Origin: Pseudoalteromonas piscicida | GTDB lineage: Bacteria; Pseudomonadota; Gammaproteobacteria; Enterobacterales; Alteromonadaceae | Direction: 5' to 3' | Assembly (NCBI RefSeq): GCF_002744175.1 | Contig: NZ_NKHF01000055.1 | Span: 49,987 to 113,986 of the forward strand | DNA: 64,000 bases | Shown here: positions 55,211-64,000 of the stretch, piece by piece | How the letters are laid out: the number at the start of each line of letters is the position of its first letter | Position numbering within the stretch: position 1 is the first letter of the stretch | Translations under genes and position numbers: made by a program | The notes under the pieces: model-generated | What the model was told of the DNA's origin: nothing | The model's database searches: none | What the model saw: the letters and a program-made list of their open reading frames with translations, nothing else

Positions 55211-55236
55211 AAAAAAGCACCCGAAGGTGCTTTTTT
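55211..55236. terminator. terminator after fis
   Basis: AAAAAAGCACC-CGAA-GGTGCTTTTTT: a compact stem with CGAA loop, usable in both directions. Confidence 0.9.
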
Positions 55237-55260
55237 ATCAACTAAATTTACGTGCGACGC

Positions 55261-55551
55261 TTAGTTCATGCCGTATTTTTTTAGCTTTTTGCGAAGTGTG
55301 CCACGGTTGATACCTAGAAGGATCGCTGCACGAGTTTGGTTACCACGAGTATAAGTCATAACCTCTTCAAGTAGCGGTGCTTCAAGCTCAGAAAGAACTA
55401 ACTCATAAACGTCTTGTACGTCTTGGCCATTAAGCTGCTTCAAGTAGTGGTGTACAGCTTTTTTAACTGCATCGCGCAAAGGTTGCGGTTTCTCTTGTGA
55501 CTGAACATGAGCGTTAGTAATAAATGGAGAAGTCACATTTTGTTCGAACAT
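55261..55551 (-). CDS. fis: nucleoid-associated protein Fis
   Basis: Fis bends DNA and activates stable-RNA promoters in fast growth. The 96 residues have the flexible N-terminal beta-hairpin region, then [20 protein letters not shown] and the helix-turn-helix [20 protein letters not shown]. Two residues shorter than E. coli Fis. It is the second gene of dusB-fis (45-nt gap). Confidence 0.97.
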   Translation of the reverse strand: MFEQNVTSPFITNAHVQSQEKPQPLRDAVKKAVHHYLKQLNGQDVQDVYELVLSELEAPLLEEVMTYTRGNQTRAAILLGINRGTLRKKLKKYGMN

Positions 55552-55596
55552 CGTTATGTCTCTTTCTTAGTTAGCCTGTAGAGTGAATAAACTCAT

Positions 55597-56562
55597 TCAC
55601 CCTAATGTTTCAAAATAGTTTTCTAATGCCTCGATTTGCGCTTCTGGCGTCTCAAGAGCATTGAATACTCGCCTAAATTGACCTTCTTGGTCATGGGCCT
55701 GCAAATACCAAGATACATGCTTGCGTGCGATGCGCGCTCCCATTGGCTCACCATAGAACTGATGGAGGTTTACTAAGTGCTCCATCAAAATTGCTTGAAC
55801 CTCTGCTATCTCAGGTTCCGGCAAATGTTCACCAGTTTGCAAATAGTGGTCGATTTCTCGGAAAATCCAAGGGCGACCTTGGGCGGCTCGACCAATCATG
55901 ATGGCATCTGCGCCCGTGTATTCCAGCACCTGCTTCGCTTTTTCAGGAGACGTAATGTCACCATTCGCAACAACAGGAATTGACACTGAACGTTTAATTT
56001 CTCTAATCGTGGCGTACTCGGCTTCGCCTTTGTACATACAAGCGCGTGTACGCCCATGTACGGCTAGCGAAGCAATGCCTCGACGTTCAGCTATGCGCGC
56101 AATCTCAACACCGTTACGATTATCTGTGTCCCATCCTGTGCGGATTTTTAACGACACAGGTACGTCAACAGCAGCTACCACAGCAGTGACGATTTCATCG
56201 ACCAACTCTGGGTATTGCAACAGCGCTGAGCCTGCGAGCTTTTTGTTCACTTTCTTCGCGGGGCAGCCCATATTGATATCTATGATCTGCGCACCGTTTG
56301 CGACATTAAACTGTGCTGCCTGCGCCATCAGCTCAGGATCTGCACCAGCAATTTGTACCGAACGAATGCCCGACTCACCACTGTGATCCATGCGATTTTG
56401 CGATTTATCGGTTTTCCACACTTTAGGATTTGAAGACAACATTTCAGATACCGCAAGCCCTGCACCTAGACGTCGACATAATTGTCTAAACGGTCTGTCG
56501 GTGATGCCAGCCATTGGTGCTACGATAAGATTGTTTTCAAGTTGGTATGGACCAATACGCAC
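55597..56562 (-). CDS. dusB: tRNA-dihydrouridine synthase DusB
   Basis: DusB is an FMN enzyme reducing uridine (U17 in E. coli) in tRNA. The 321 residues have the TIM barrel with the catalytic Cys in IDINMGCPAKKVNKKLAGSA, then VHGRTRACMYKGEAEYA and VVANGDITSPEKAK. It precedes fis as in E. coli. Confidence 0.97.
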   Translation of the reverse strand: MRIGPYQLENNLIVAPMAGITDRPFRQLCRRLGAGLAVSEMLSSNPKVWKTDKSQNRMDHSGESGIRSVQIAGADPELMAQAAQFNVANGAQIIDINMGCPAKKVNKKLAGSALLQYPELVDEIVTAVVAAVDVPVSLKIRTGWDTDNRNGVEIARIAERRGIASLAVHGRTRACMYKGEAEYATIREIKRSVSIPVVANGDITSPEKAKQVLEYTGADAIMIGRAAQGRPWIFREIDHYLQTGEHLPEPEIAEVQAILMEHLVNLHQFYGEPMGARIARKHVSWYLQAHDQEGQFRRVFNALETPEAQIEALENYFETLG

Positions 56563-56864
56563 TACAGTTTAATCCGCCTTTCCTCAAGGGGCGCTAAGTT
56601 TACGGTTTTTTTCGCAAAAATCAAAGGTTATAAATTGAACATAATTGCTTTTTTTTTGAACTTTATGGGTTGACTTTTGGTAACAAGCTGAGTGCCCATA
56701 AGATTTGTGTGAAATTTAATCAAAAACAATTTTTGCAGTACAATTAAGTTGAAAATTTAAGCTGTGAAAAATGCGTAAAGCCTGTTAATTACAGGCTTTA
56801 GCAGTTAAAACTTACTAACTTTTTTAGCGCCACTGACACCTTTGTCGGTGTGATGTGGATCAGG
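56563..56864. other. AT-rich gap with the dusB-fis promoter region and a prmA terminator
   Basis: This 302-nt gap separates prmA from dusB (both minus). A hairpin AAAGCCTGT-TAATT-ACAGGCTTT at 56777-56799 can end the prmA transcript. The rest is AT-rich with several T runs and should hold the dusB-fis promoter; I could not place -35 and -10 boxes with confidence. A weaker stem, ACACC/GGTGT, lies at 56838-56852. No gene seen. Confidence 0.6.
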
Positions 56865-57737
56865 TTACTTTTTAACTCCACTTACGCGAGTCCATTCCCC
56901 TTCTTGAGCAATGTCATCCAAATGAATAAATGGTGCGTAAACATCTGCTACAGACTGTGCTTGCTCGGCTAAAATACCAGACATTGCAATCGCGCCCTCA
57001 TCTCCTAAGAAGCCCAGAATAATCTCGTGCAGCTCTCTTAACGGTTGTGCAAGAATGTTTGCGACCACGATATCAGCACTAAACTCAGGTTGATTTTCAG
57101 GTAAGTAGACTTCTAGCTGATCGGCAACGCCATTACGCTCGGCGTTTTCACGGCTTGCAATAAGCGCTTGTGGGTCGATGTCGATACCAATCACACGCTC
57201 AGCTCCGAGCTTGATAGCAGCGATCCCCAAAATACCGGAGCCGCAACCAAAATCAACAACGGTTTTACCACTTAAATCTTGTTGCTCTAACCATTTTAGA
57301 CAAAGAGCAGTTGTTGCATGGGTCCCTGTACCAAATGCAAGGCCCGGATCAAGTAAGACATTAACTGCTGTTGGATCCGGCACATCACGCCAACTTGGAC
57401 AGATCCACAACCTTTCACCAAATTTGATGGGGTGAAAGTTGTCCATCCATTCACGTTCCCAATCTTTGTCTTCTAACTGCTCTAACTTATAGTTAAGCGG
57501 CTTATTATGTTGTGATTGCAAATAATCAACCACAGCCTGCATATCGTGATTCGCTTCAAATAAGCCAATAACGGTTGTTTCAGGCCAGAGGATAACTTCG
57601 CCTGGTTTTGGCTCATAAACCGGGTTGTTTTTACTATCCATAAATGTCACCGAAGGGCAGCCAATATCCATCAGCATGTCGCTAAGGGCATCAGCATCAG
57701 CCTTATCAGCGTAAATTCGAATTTGGATCCAAGCCAT
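56865..57737 (-). CDS. prmA: ribosomal protein L11 methyltransferase PrmA
   Basis: PrmA trimethylates ribosomal protein L11. The 290 residues have the N-terminal substrate-recognition domain ([19 protein letters not shown]) and the SAM domain with [40 protein letters not shown] and the NPPY-like VANILAQPL. Upstream of dusB-fis, the usual order. Confidence 0.97.
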   Translation of the reverse strand: MAWIQIRIYADKADADALSDMLMDIGCPSVTFMDSKNNPVYEPKPGEVILWPETTVIGLFEANHDMQAVVDYLQSQHNKPLNYKLEQLEDKDWEREWMDNFHPIKFGERLWICPSWRDVPDPTAVNVLLDPGLAFGTGTHATTALCLKWLEQQDLSGKTVVDFGCGSGILGIAAIKLGAERVIGIDIDPQALIASRENAERNGVADQLEVYLPENQPEFSADIVVANILAQPLRELHEIILGFLGDEGAIAMSGILAEQAQSVADVYAPFIHLDDIAQEGEWTRVSGVKK

Positions 57738-57767
57738 GTTTGTATACCTATTTAATCCAATTAATAT

Positions 57768-57793
57768 AAAAAAGGCCGCTTAATAGCGGCCTT
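57768..57793 (-). terminator. terminator after rpoD
   Basis: On the minus strand AAGGCCGCT-ATTA-AGCGGCCTT is followed by T5-T6. Strong intrinsic terminator of the dnaG-rpoD unit. Confidence 0.88.
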
Positions 57794-57811
57794 AATCTTA
57801 TCTGCTACTTT

Positions 57812-59659
57812 TTAGCCTTTAACGTCTAAAAAGCTCTTTAATAGATCAGAACGAGAAGGGTGGCGAAGCTTACGCAATGCTTTAGCTTCAATCTGACGAA
57901 TACGTTCACGCGTTACGTCAAACTGCTTACCCACTTCTTCTAGCGTGTGGTCAGTGTTCATGTCGATACCAAAACGCATACGTAGTACTTTTGCTTCACG
58001 AGCCGTTAGGCCTGCCAGTACTTCGTTGGTTGCGCCGCGAAGACTTTCCATTGTCGCCGAATCAATCGGTGATTCAATAGTGGTATCTTCGATAAAGTCA
58101 CCAAGATGTGAATCTTCATCATCACCAATTGGCGTTTCCATTGAGATCGGCTCTTTTGCAATCTTCAATACTTTACGGATCTTGTCTTCAGGCATCACCA
58201 TACGCTCTGCCAATTCTTCAGGGCTAGGTTCACGACCCATTTCCTGAAGCATTTGACGTGATATACGATTTAGCTTATTGATTGTTTCAATCATATGCAC
58301 TGGGATACGGATTGTTCTAGCCTGATCCGCTATTGAACGCGTGATCGCCTGACGGATCCACCAAGTCGCATAGGTTGAGAACTTATAACCACGACGGTAT
58401 TCGAACTTATCAACCGCTTTCATCAGACCGATGTTACCTTCTTGAATAAGATCCAAGAACTGCAAGCCACGGTTGGTGTATTTTTTCGCGATTGAGATTA
58501 CAAGACGTAAGTTTGCTTCAACCATTTCTTTCTTCGCACGGCGAGCCTTGGCTTCACCTATACTCATACGGCGGTTGATGTCTTTGATACGCTCAATACT
58601 TAAGCCAGTGCTTTCTTCAAACACTTTTAGTTTATTTACACAGCGCTCGATTTCCGATTTAACTTCAGCAAGTTTTGCTGAGTGCTTTTCACCTGACGCG
58701 ATTTCTGCATCAATCCAAGCTGTGTCGGTTTCGTTATTGGCAAAGTGCTTAACAAATGTTTTCTTTGGTACTTTTGCTATTTGAACCGCTTGTTTCATGA
58801 TGATACGTTCTTGAACACGTACTTTGTCCATCATTTCACGCATGTTATTTACCATGCGGTCAAACTGCTTAGGTACTAGTTTGAAAGTACGGAAGTGATC
58901 ACCGATTTCCTGAATTGCAGCTTGTGCGTCAGGGTGTGAACGACCTTTACTCTCAAAAATATTTCTGGCTTTGTTATACAGCGTGCGTAGATGTTCAAAA
59001 TGCTCACGAGCTTCTTCAGGATCTGGACCTGAATCGCCTTCTTCTGAGTCATCGTCATCATCGTCTTCATCATCTTCATCATCTAAGTCTTCGTCGCTTA
59101 GCTCTGAACCGATGTGCGTTGCTGAAATAGGTGCTTCATCTTCTTCGATGGCATTAGGATCAAAAAAGCCAGAAACGATGTCGCTTAAGCGCATCTCTTC
59201 CGCTTCGTACTTGTCCCATTGCTCTAAAAGGTAAGTAATGGCTTCAGGGTATTCTGCAACAGAAATCTGTACCTGATTGATCCCTTCTTCAATACGCTTA
59301 GCGATTTGGATTTCGCCTTCGCGAGTAAGGAGCTCAACAGTACCCATTTCACGCATGTACATACGAACAGGGTCAGTTGTGCGGCCAATTTCTTTTTCTA
59401 CTGTCGCTAGTGCCGCAGCTGCTGCTTCAGCAGCATCCTCATCTGTTGTTGTTTCTTGCATCATCAACTCGTCAGCATCAGGCGCGTTTTCAGAGACCTG
59501 AATACCCATGTCGTTGATCATGCTGATGATATCTTCTACCTGATCTGAGTCTATGATGTCTTGTGGAAGATGATCGTTAACTTCTGCAAAAGTTAAATAA
59601 CCTTGCTCTTTACCTTTCTGAATCAGAAGTTTGAGTTGTGACTGAGGAGATTGATCCAT
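57812..59659 (-). CDS. rpoD: primary sigma factor RpoD (sigma-70)
   Basis: The main sigma factor, 615 residues. [20 protein letters not shown] matches E. coli RpoD from its Met, which sets the start at 59659; a longer in-frame start at 59695 is unlikely. Domains in order: region 1.1, region 1.2, an Asp/Glu-rich non-conserved insert (about residues 185-220), region 2 ([40 protein letters not shown]), region 3, and region 4 with [20 protein letters not shown]. Follows dnaG in the macromolecular synthesis operon. Confidence 0.97.
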   Translation of the reverse strand: MDQSPQSQLKLLIQKGKEQGYLTFAEVNDHLPQDIIDSDQVEDIISMINDMGIQVSENAPDADELMMQETTTDEDAAEAAAAALATVEKEIGRTTDPVRMYMREMGTVELLTREGEIQIAKRIEEGINQVQISVAEYPEAITYLLEQWDKYEAEEMRLSDIVSGFFDPNAIEEDEAPISATHIGSELSDEDLDDEDDEDDDDDDSEEGDSGPDPEEAREHFEHLRTLYNKARNIFESKGRSHPDAQAAIQEIGDHFRTFKLVPKQFDRMVNNMREMMDKVRVQERIIMKQAVQIAKVPKKTFVKHFANNETDTAWIDAEIASGEKHSAKLAEVKSEIERCVNKLKVFEESTGLSIERIKDINRRMSIGEAKARRAKKEMVEANLRLVISIAKKYTNRGLQFLDLIQEGNIGLMKAVDKFEYRRGYKFSTYATWWIRQAITRSIADQARTIRIPVHMIETINKLNRISRQMLQEMGREPSPEELAERMVMPEDKIRKVLKIAKEPISMETPIGDDEDSHLGDFIEDTTIESPIDSATMESLRGATNEVLAGLTAREAKVLRMRFGIDMNTDHTLEEVGKQFDVTRERIRQIEAKALRKLRHPSRSDLLKSFLDVKG

Positions 59660-59780
59660 AGAGAAATTTGCTTCCACTCTGAAAAGTTGATACAACAGGC
59701 GCCAGCTAATTAACAGCTAAATTTTGATGACGCAGTGAATAGAACATTATAGCACCGAAAATCACTATTGACTAGAACTT

Positions 59781-61520
59781 CTACCGTTTAAGCGCTTGCA
59801 TTAGTAGCGCACATTCAAGCCGCTCGTCGTTTGTTAAGCCTTCGGTTTTCTCCTTAATAAATAGGGTCTCAAGGCGATAATTTAAACACTGATCTTCAAT
59901 AAATTGAAAAGTATTTTTAAATTCATCGACTAACCTATCCTCAGCCACACCGTGTTGCCACACTGCGAGCTTTTTTAAGGCATCAAATTCAGGTTGTTCT
60001 CTGTAGTGCTCAAGTAATTGCGCAGTATTAATTTTTGGGTTTTGGTGACATAAAGATTGCAGGCTAAGCAATAATTGAATACCTGGGATCGACATTTCAG
60101 CCAGCTCTGGCATATATTCAACATTTTGTGCCAGCTCAGGGTGTTGCAGTAATAGGCCAATAGCTCTTCGCATTGGCGTGACCTTAAACTGCCTTTCTAT
60201 CTTATTTTGGTGCTTATTATTCGCTAACTTAGCGCTCAGTTGTTCTCGTGTTCGGCCAATGAGTCGAGCTAAGGTGTTTAATAATGTTTCTTGATAATAG
60301 TCACTGGGAATTTTACTAATAAGCGGAATTGCATCGGTAAGCAATTTTGATTTCCCTGCGTCATTGGTCAAGTCACATTGCTCGCGCAATTTAGTGAACA
60401 ATACTTGCGTATAATCGGTTGCCGCATCTAAACGTGCTTCAAAGGCTGTTTTACCTTCTTGCTGCACCAAAGAGTCGGGATCTTCGCCATCTGGTAAAAA
60501 TACAAACTGTAATGATTTACCATCTTTGAGATTTGGCAGCGCATGTTCTAATGCTCGCCATGCTGCGTCACGTCCAGCTCTGTCACCATCGTAACAACAA
60601 ATAACTTTATCCGTATTGCGAAAGAGTGTTTGCATGTGTTCGGCTGTGGTGGCTGTGCCCAGTGCGGCAACAGCATAATCTATGCCTTTTTCCGCCAGTG
60701 CAACCACGTCCATATAGCCTTCAACGATCAATACTTTGTCTAGCTGTTTATGTGCTTGCTTGGCTTCATAAAAGCCGTATAGCTCAAAGCTCTTGTGGAA
60801 AATGCGAGTTTCTGGTGAGTTTAAGTATTTTGGTCCCTGATCTGCTCCCATGATCCTGCCACCAAAAGCAATGACTCGACCTCGCTTATCGCGAATAGGA
60901 AACATTAATCGGTCGCGGAAAAAATCAAATTGACGACCTGCTGATTTTTCTGAGGCTAATTTTAAATCGAGCAATTGCTGTTTATGCTCGGGCTTTCGCG
61001 CGATTTGATTACATAACGACTCCCACTCAGGAGGTGCGTAGCCAATCATAAACTTTTGAACTGTTTCGCCGCTGATCCCGCGGCCTTTTACATAATCTAT
61101 CACCTGAGTCGCATTGCTATGATGCTTAAGTTGGTGCTGATAAAATTTTGCGGCCTGTAACATTAAGTCGTAGTCTGACTTTTTTTCGGCCATGGAACGT
61201 TGTGGCCCTTGAGGTGCATTTTCTCTTGGTACTTCAAGATTTAAAAGTGCTGCAAGCTCTTCTATGGCGTCTACAAATTCGAGCTTGTCATACTCCATTA
61301 AAAAGGAAATGGCGTTACCGTTCGCACCACAACCAAAGCAATGGTAAAACTGTTTATCGCGTGACACGGTAAAGGACGGTGTTTTCTCATTATGAAATGG
61401 GCAGCAGGCTTGGTAGTCTTTTCCGGCCTTTTTCAATCCCACGCGACCGTCTATTAACTCGACAATATCAGCTCTTGCGAGTAGGTCATCAATAAACTGT
61501 CTAGGGATTTTACCTTTCAT
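59781..61520 (-). CDS. dnaG: DNA primase DnaG
   Basis: DnaG makes RNA primers at the replication fork. The 579 residues show the N-terminal zinc finger (CCPFHNEKTPSF, FYHCFGCGANGNAISF), the TOPRIM core (VLIVEGYMDVVALAEKGIDY; VICCYDGDRAGRDAA) and a C-terminal helicase-binding domain. It lies upstream of rpoD with a gap of 121 nt to the rpoD start. Confidence 0.97.
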   Translation of the reverse strand: MKGKIPRQFIDDLLARADIVELIDGRVGLKKAGKDYQACCPFHNEKTPSFTVSRDKQFYHCFGCGANGNAISFLMEYDKLEFVDAIEELAALLNLEVPRENAPQGPQRSMAEKKSDYDLMLQAAKFYQHQLKHHSNATQVIDYVKGRGISGETVQKFMIGYAPPEWESLCNQIARKPEHKQQLLDLKLASEKSAGRQFDFFRDRLMFPIRDKRGRVIAFGGRIMGADQGPKYLNSPETRIFHKSFELYGFYEAKQAHKQLDKVLIVEGYMDVVALAEKGIDYAVAALGTATTAEHMQTLFRNTDKVICCYDGDRAGRDAAWRALEHALPNLKDGKSLQFVFLPDGEDPDSLVQQEGKTAFEARLDAATDYTQVLFTKLREQCDLTNDAGKSKLLTDAIPLISKIPSDYYQETLLNTLARLIGRTREQLSAKLANNKHQNKIERQFKVTPMRRAIGLLLQHPELAQNVEYMPELAEMSIPGIQLLLSLQSLCHQNPKINTAQLLEHYREQPEFDALKKLAVWQHGVAEDRLVDEFKNTFQFIEDQCLNYRLETLFIKEKTEGLTNDERLECALLMQALKR

Positions 61521-61703
61521 CTACGTTCCGAAGTTAAGCAAGTGGTTTGGTTATTATATCAAGTTGCGACCATAAAAAATCAACTTAATTCAATCGATAC
61601 AGAGCGAACTAATTTGGGCTTGGGATACTTAATGCTTTTCTTGCAGCCAATTTTAGCGCTAACAGCGTTGAACTCACGTCCAATAGCCAGCTATGGGGGC
61701 ATA

Positions 61704-61866
61704 TATCACTTGAATTAACTCGCTAATCAATTTGATGGATGAAATAGCATACTAACGTAGTTAAAAACTTCTTGTTGAGAACAATTAAATAGCAAAATTT
61801 TTGTCTCGCTATTAAAGCTACTTCTGTGCTTCAAATCGCTCATTTACTTAATACATTTGGTATTAA
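61704..61866 (-). repeat. dispersed intergenic repeat, long copy
   Basis: The reverse complement begins AATACCAAATGTATTAA, continues through an AT-rich core and ends TCATCCATCAAATTGATTAG followed by CGAGTTAATTCAAGTGATA. It is the long form of the repeat at 26365-26437. The plus-strand core (GTTAAAAACTTCTTGTTGAG; AAATAGCAAAATTTTTGTC) aligns with the 30758-30919 element. Probably a non-autonomous mobile or repeat family of this genus. Confidence 0.72.
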
Positions 61867-62019
61867 ATGGGCCTTGCCCACAGAATGTAGGTGCCTTAGC
61901 GAGAGCACGACGCAGAAGCAGAGTTACCCTCAAAACGCTCTGATCAAATAGTGAAAAATTACATCAAAAATCTGATTATTCAGAGTTTAACGGGAATGGA
62001 GGATGCTTAAAAATGAAGA

Positions 62020-62040
62020 AACCGAGCACAAGGCTCGGTT
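62020..62040 (-). terminator. terminator after yqeY
   Basis: On the minus strand AACCGAGC-CTTGT-GCTCGGTT is followed by TCTTCATTTTT. It separates rpsU-yqeY from dnaG-rpoD. Confidence 0.8.
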
Positions 62041-62069
62041 CACTTTTAATCATACAATTGTATGTGGGC

Positions 62070-62516
62070 TTAGGCTGTGAGTCTTTGTTTGATTAAACCA
62101 GACATTTTGCCCATGTCAGCGCGACCTTCAGCTTTTGCCTTGATAGCACCCATGACTTTACCCATGTCTTGCATGCCAGCTGCACCAGTTTGTGCAATCA
62201 CGGCATCAATTAGCTCGATGATTTCGTCTTCGCTAAGTGGCTTAGGAAGGAAAGTCTCAAGTACGCTAATTTCGTTAGCTTCGATATCAGCTAAGTCTTC
62301 ACGCCCTGCATCTTTGTACTGGGTATAAGAATCGCGACGCTGCTTTACCAATTTTACTAAAACAGCAGTAATACCCGCGTCATCTAGTGTAGTTTGGTTG
62401 TCGATTTCTCGCTGTTTAATTTCAGCAAGTACCGCGCGAATTGCGCCAAGACGAATTTTGTCTTTGGCTTTCATCGCTTCTTTTTGCGCGTCTTTTAGCG
62501 TAACTAATAAGCTCAT
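62070..62516 (-). CDS. yqeY: GatB/YqeY-domain protein YqeY
   Basis: A 148-residue helical protein of the YqeY family (KDAQKEAMKAKDKIRLGAIR; ADIEANEISVLETFLPKPLS; KVMGAIKAKAEGRADMGKM). The domain resembles the tail of GatB that contacts tRNA, but the role of the free protein is unknown. 20 nt downstream of rpsU and co-transcribed with it. Confidence 0.93.
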   Translation of the reverse strand: MSLLVTLKDAQKEAMKAKDKIRLGAIRAVLAEIKQREIDNQTTLDDAGITAVLVKLVKQRRDSYTQYKDAGREDLADIEANEISVLETFLPKPLSEDEIIELIDAVIAQTGAAGMQDMGKVMGAIKAKAEGRADMGKMSGLIKQRLTA

Positions 62517-62536
62517 TGATACAAGACCAATACTGA

Positions 62537-62752
62537 TTAGTATAATTTAACGCGACGTGCGTTTTCGCGAGAAAGCTTTTTCATGTGACGCTTAACAGCT
62601 GCAGCTTTTTTACGCTTACGCTCAGCAGTTGGCTTCTCGTAGTGCTCGCGACGACGAACTTCAGAAAGGATACCTGCTTTTTCACATGAACGTTTGAAAC
62701 GACGTAGTGCAACGTCAAACGGCTCGTTTTCTCTTACTTTAATTACTGGCAT
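62537..62752 (-). CDS. rpsU: 30S ribosomal protein S21
   Basis: S21 helps start translation by supporting mRNA-16S pairing. The 71 residues ([20 protein letters not shown] to the C-terminal ENARRVKLY) match the gammaproteobacterial S21 length. Heads the rpsU-yqeY unit; in E. coli dnaG and rpoD follow directly, here after a terminator and a repeat. Confidence 0.98.
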   Translation of the reverse strand: MPVIKVRENEPFDVALRRFKRSCEKAGILSEVRRREHYEKPTAERKRKKAAAVKRHMKKLSRENARRVKLY

Positions 62753-62830
62753 TAAAAATTCACCTACCTAATTAATGAGCTTAGCTCTATCTGGCTAAAA
62801 ACTAGCCAATTGGTTCAAAAATGGTGCGGT

Positions 62831-62860
62831 ATTGTAATCTGAAGCAAGACCGCATGTAAA
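62831..62860 (-). promoter_or_regulatory. predicted sigma-70 promoter of rpsU
   Basis: Minus strand: -35 TTTACA (62860-62855), 18-nt spacer, -10 TACAAT (62836-62831), about 78 nt before the rpsU ATG. The leader carries a small stem TGGCTA/TAGCCA (62792-62808). Confidence 0.55.
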
Positions 62861-62927
62861 GCTTAAATTATAGCTAAAAGTGGACTCCCTGTCATGTACC
62901 GCTCTGGCGCTGGTTTTTTACTGTGTT

Positions 62928-63512
62928 TTATCGTTGGTAAAGGCGACAAATCACTTGTCCAGCCTGCTTTTCTTTTAAGATTTGCCAGTGTTGTGGGATA
63001 TCAGGTTGTGCCTCTTGTTCAAATTCAACATAAATCAAGGCCGATTCGCATAACCAAGCGTTTGATTCAAGTAATTCGCAGCAAGGTGAAACTAGATTTT
63101 TTCGAAAAGGTGGATCAATAAACACTAAATCATATTGTTTCTGTTTAGGATTGCTGGCCAATACAGCTAACGCATCGTGATTGATGATATCTACATTATC
63201 TAGCTTGAGTAATGTTGCGTTACTAGCCAGTTGAGCTGCCGCTTTCTTATCTAGCTCGATAAATGTGCCATGGGCTGCAAAACGTGAAATCGCCTCAAAG
63301 CCTAAACTGCCGGCACCTGCGAAGCAATCCAACACATTAGCATCTCGAACATCTTGCATTAGCCAGTTAAATACCGTTTCTTTCATTCTGTCTGTAGTTG
63401 GACGTAACCCAGCTACATCATGAACTGGTAACTTGCGGCCTTTATGTTTACCACTGATCAATCGAATAAAACCAGATTGTTTTGTATTAGGCTTTGGCTT
63501 AGATTTTCTCAT
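62928..63512 (-). CDS. rsmD: 16S rRNA (guanine966-N2)-methyltransferase RsmD
   Basis: RsmD methylates G966 of 16S rRNA. The 194 residues contain GLRPTTDRMKETVFNWL, VLDCFAGAGSLGFEAISR (SAM motif I) and LVFIDPPFRKNL (DPPF catalytic motif). Divergent from ftsY, as in most gammaproteobacteria. The shared 261-nt intergenic region holds both promoters. Confidence 0.96.
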   Translation of the reverse strand: MRKSKPKPNTKQSGFIRLISGKHKGRKLPVHDVAGLRPTTDRMKETVFNWLMQDVRDANVLDCFAGAGSLGFEAISRFAAHGTFIELDKKAAAQLASNATLLKLDNVDIINHDALAVLASNPKQKQYDLVFIDPPFRKNLVSPCCELLESNAWLCESALIYVEFEQEAQPDIPQHWQILKEKQAGQVICRLYQR

Positions 63513-63773
63513 AGCGACGTAATTTGCTTCTTTATTAAAGGTTCACGGTATCAGGATTTTTCATCCTCACGGAACATGGTACACTTGCTCACAATTTTGT
63601 CTAAGCACTAAGGTTGCCGCCCTCGGCTTGCCTTTCAGGCCCAAAATTAAGTGTGAATTCAATCCAACTTGCAGCGATAAGCAAAGCAAGCTGGCATTTT
63701 CGAGTATGGTATCAAGATCATCGGCACTTTGCTTTGGGTTTATGCAATTTATCTAACACGGTCGTAAGTGAAT

Positions 63774-64000
63774 ATGGGAAAGAAAAATAAGTTTTTATCT
63801 TGGTTAGGTTTTGGTAAATCCGATAAAGCGCAGCAAGAAGCAGAACGTGAGGCGCAGATAGCCAAAGAGCAAGCTGAACGTGAAGAGGCCGAACGCCAAG
63901 CGCAGTTAGCCAAAGAGCAAGCCGAACGTGAAGAGGCAGAGCGTCAAGCGCAGTTAGCCAAAGAGCAAGCTGAACGAGAAGAGGCGGAGCGCCAAGCGCA
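63774..64000 (+). CDS. ftsY: signal recognition particle receptor FtsY (5' part, cut by window end)
   Basis: Only the first 75 codons are present. MGKKNKFLSWLGFGKSDKA is a typical FtsY start, with a basic membrane-targeting helix, followed by the acidic A domain built of tandem repeats (separate entry). The NG GTPase domain lies beyond the window, so identity rests on the N-terminus and on divergence from rsmD. A GTG at 63768 in frame is an alternative start. Confidence 0.85.
   Translation, partial: MGKKNKFLSWLGFGKSDKAQQEAEREAQIAKEQAEREEAERQAQLAKEQAEREEAERQAQLAKEQAEREEAERQA
63861..64000 (+). repeat. 48-bp in-frame tandem repeat in ftsY
   Basis: Units start at 63861, 63909 and 63957 (the last cut at the window end), each encoding AKEQAEREEAERQAQL. 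A shorter degenerate unit (QQEAEREAQI) precedes. Units differ only at third-codon positions (GCT/GCC, GCC/GCA/GCG). The array is a charged, helical spacer and its copy number probably varies among strains. Confidence 0.9.

Larger units (their letters stand above)
61521..62069. other. 549-nt gap between yqeY and dnaG
   Basis: The gap splits the usual rpsU-dnaG-rpoD operon. It holds the repeat at 61704-61866 and the yqeY terminator at 62020-62040. The dnaG promoter should lie in 61521-61700, where I see no clear boxes. 61870-62010 shows nothing recognisable and no convincing small gene. Confidence 0.6.

Noticed and set aside
58971..59234. Ser-rich frame opposite rpoD
   Set aside because: It is the antisense reading of the Asp/Glu-rich rpoD insert, which gives Ser runs by chance.
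62894..63121. 75-codon plus-strand frame near rsmD
   Set aside because: Mostly antisense to rsmD, with no ribosome binding site or domain.
63861..64000. Direct repeats as a CRISPR array
   Set aside because: The 48-bp units are contiguous without spacers and remain in frame within ftsY.

Overview
The window is chromosomal DNA from a marine gammaproteobacterium of the order Alteromonadales, most probably Pseudoalteromonas. This rests on protein similarity recalled from memory, on the conserved neighbourhoods prmA-dusB-fis-purH-purD, queA-tgt-yajC-secD-secF and rpsU-yqeY-dnaG-rpoD, on long-form PstC and PstA, and on the moderately AT-rich composition. I saw no tRNA, rRNA, CRISPR array, prophage or transposase. 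Most of the window is housekeeping sequence with small accessory pockets between the conserved blocks.

Layout. 1-8.7 kb: yggN; a slyD-SDR-amidohydrolase operon; a frame-broken mltD; an operon of a TIGR02449/ZapB-like protein, zapA and a metal-ligand-less metallo-beta-lactamase-like protein; rlmJ; a PhnA-like protein; a periplasmic solute-binding protein. 8.9-22.4 kb: a degenerate EAL-HDOD protein, then a phosphate block made of ppk-ppx, a GcvR-like ACT protein, pstC-pstA-pstB-phoU, a frame-broken DUF47 Pit accessory gene and pitA. 22.4-29.4 kb: an OxyR-type regulator, a secreted unknown, an ECF sigma/anti-sigma/coiled-coil operon and a large receiver-PAS-GGDEF-EAL protein. 29.6-35.4 kb: queA, tgt, yajC, secD, secF. 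35.5-51.1 kb: the accessory zone, with a Fur-box lipoprotein, an EAL-CBS-GGDEF gene behind a Pho box, a tiny double-glycine leader peptide gene paired with a membrane protein, a chemoreceptor whose ribosome binding site lies in a hairpin, rsuA, several small metabolic genes, a histone-deacetylase-family enzyme, a CBS-PAS-GGDEF-EAL protein and a DUF2797 protein. 51.2-64 kb: purD, a lipoprotein methyltransferase, purH, fis, dusB, prmA, rpoD, dnaG, yqeY, rpsU, rsmD and the 5' end of ftsY.

How the parts connect. Phosphate is the clearest theme. High-affinity uptake (Pst), low-affinity uptake (Pit), polyphosphate synthesis and degradation (Ppk, Ppx) and PhoU lie within 12 kb. Pho-box-like sites precede pstC, ppk and, 14 kb further on, a c-di-GMP enzyme at 36.3 kb, which suggests a phosphate-to-c-di-GMP link. 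Four c-di-GMP-type proteins lie in the window: one degenerate and three with largely intact motifs.

Most novel candidates: (1) the 31-codon gene at 39629-39724, with a strong ribosome binding site and a bacteriocin/pheromone-type double-glycine leader, 10 nt upstream of a six-helix membrane protein; (2) the hairpin that buries the chemoreceptor Shine-Dalgarno sequence at 41610-41653; (3) the Pho box before the EAL-CBS-GGDEF gene. Two conserved genes (mltD and the DUF47 gene) each lack one base, and the ECF sigma gene start has a possible T-run length problem. These need a read-level check before being called pseudogenes.
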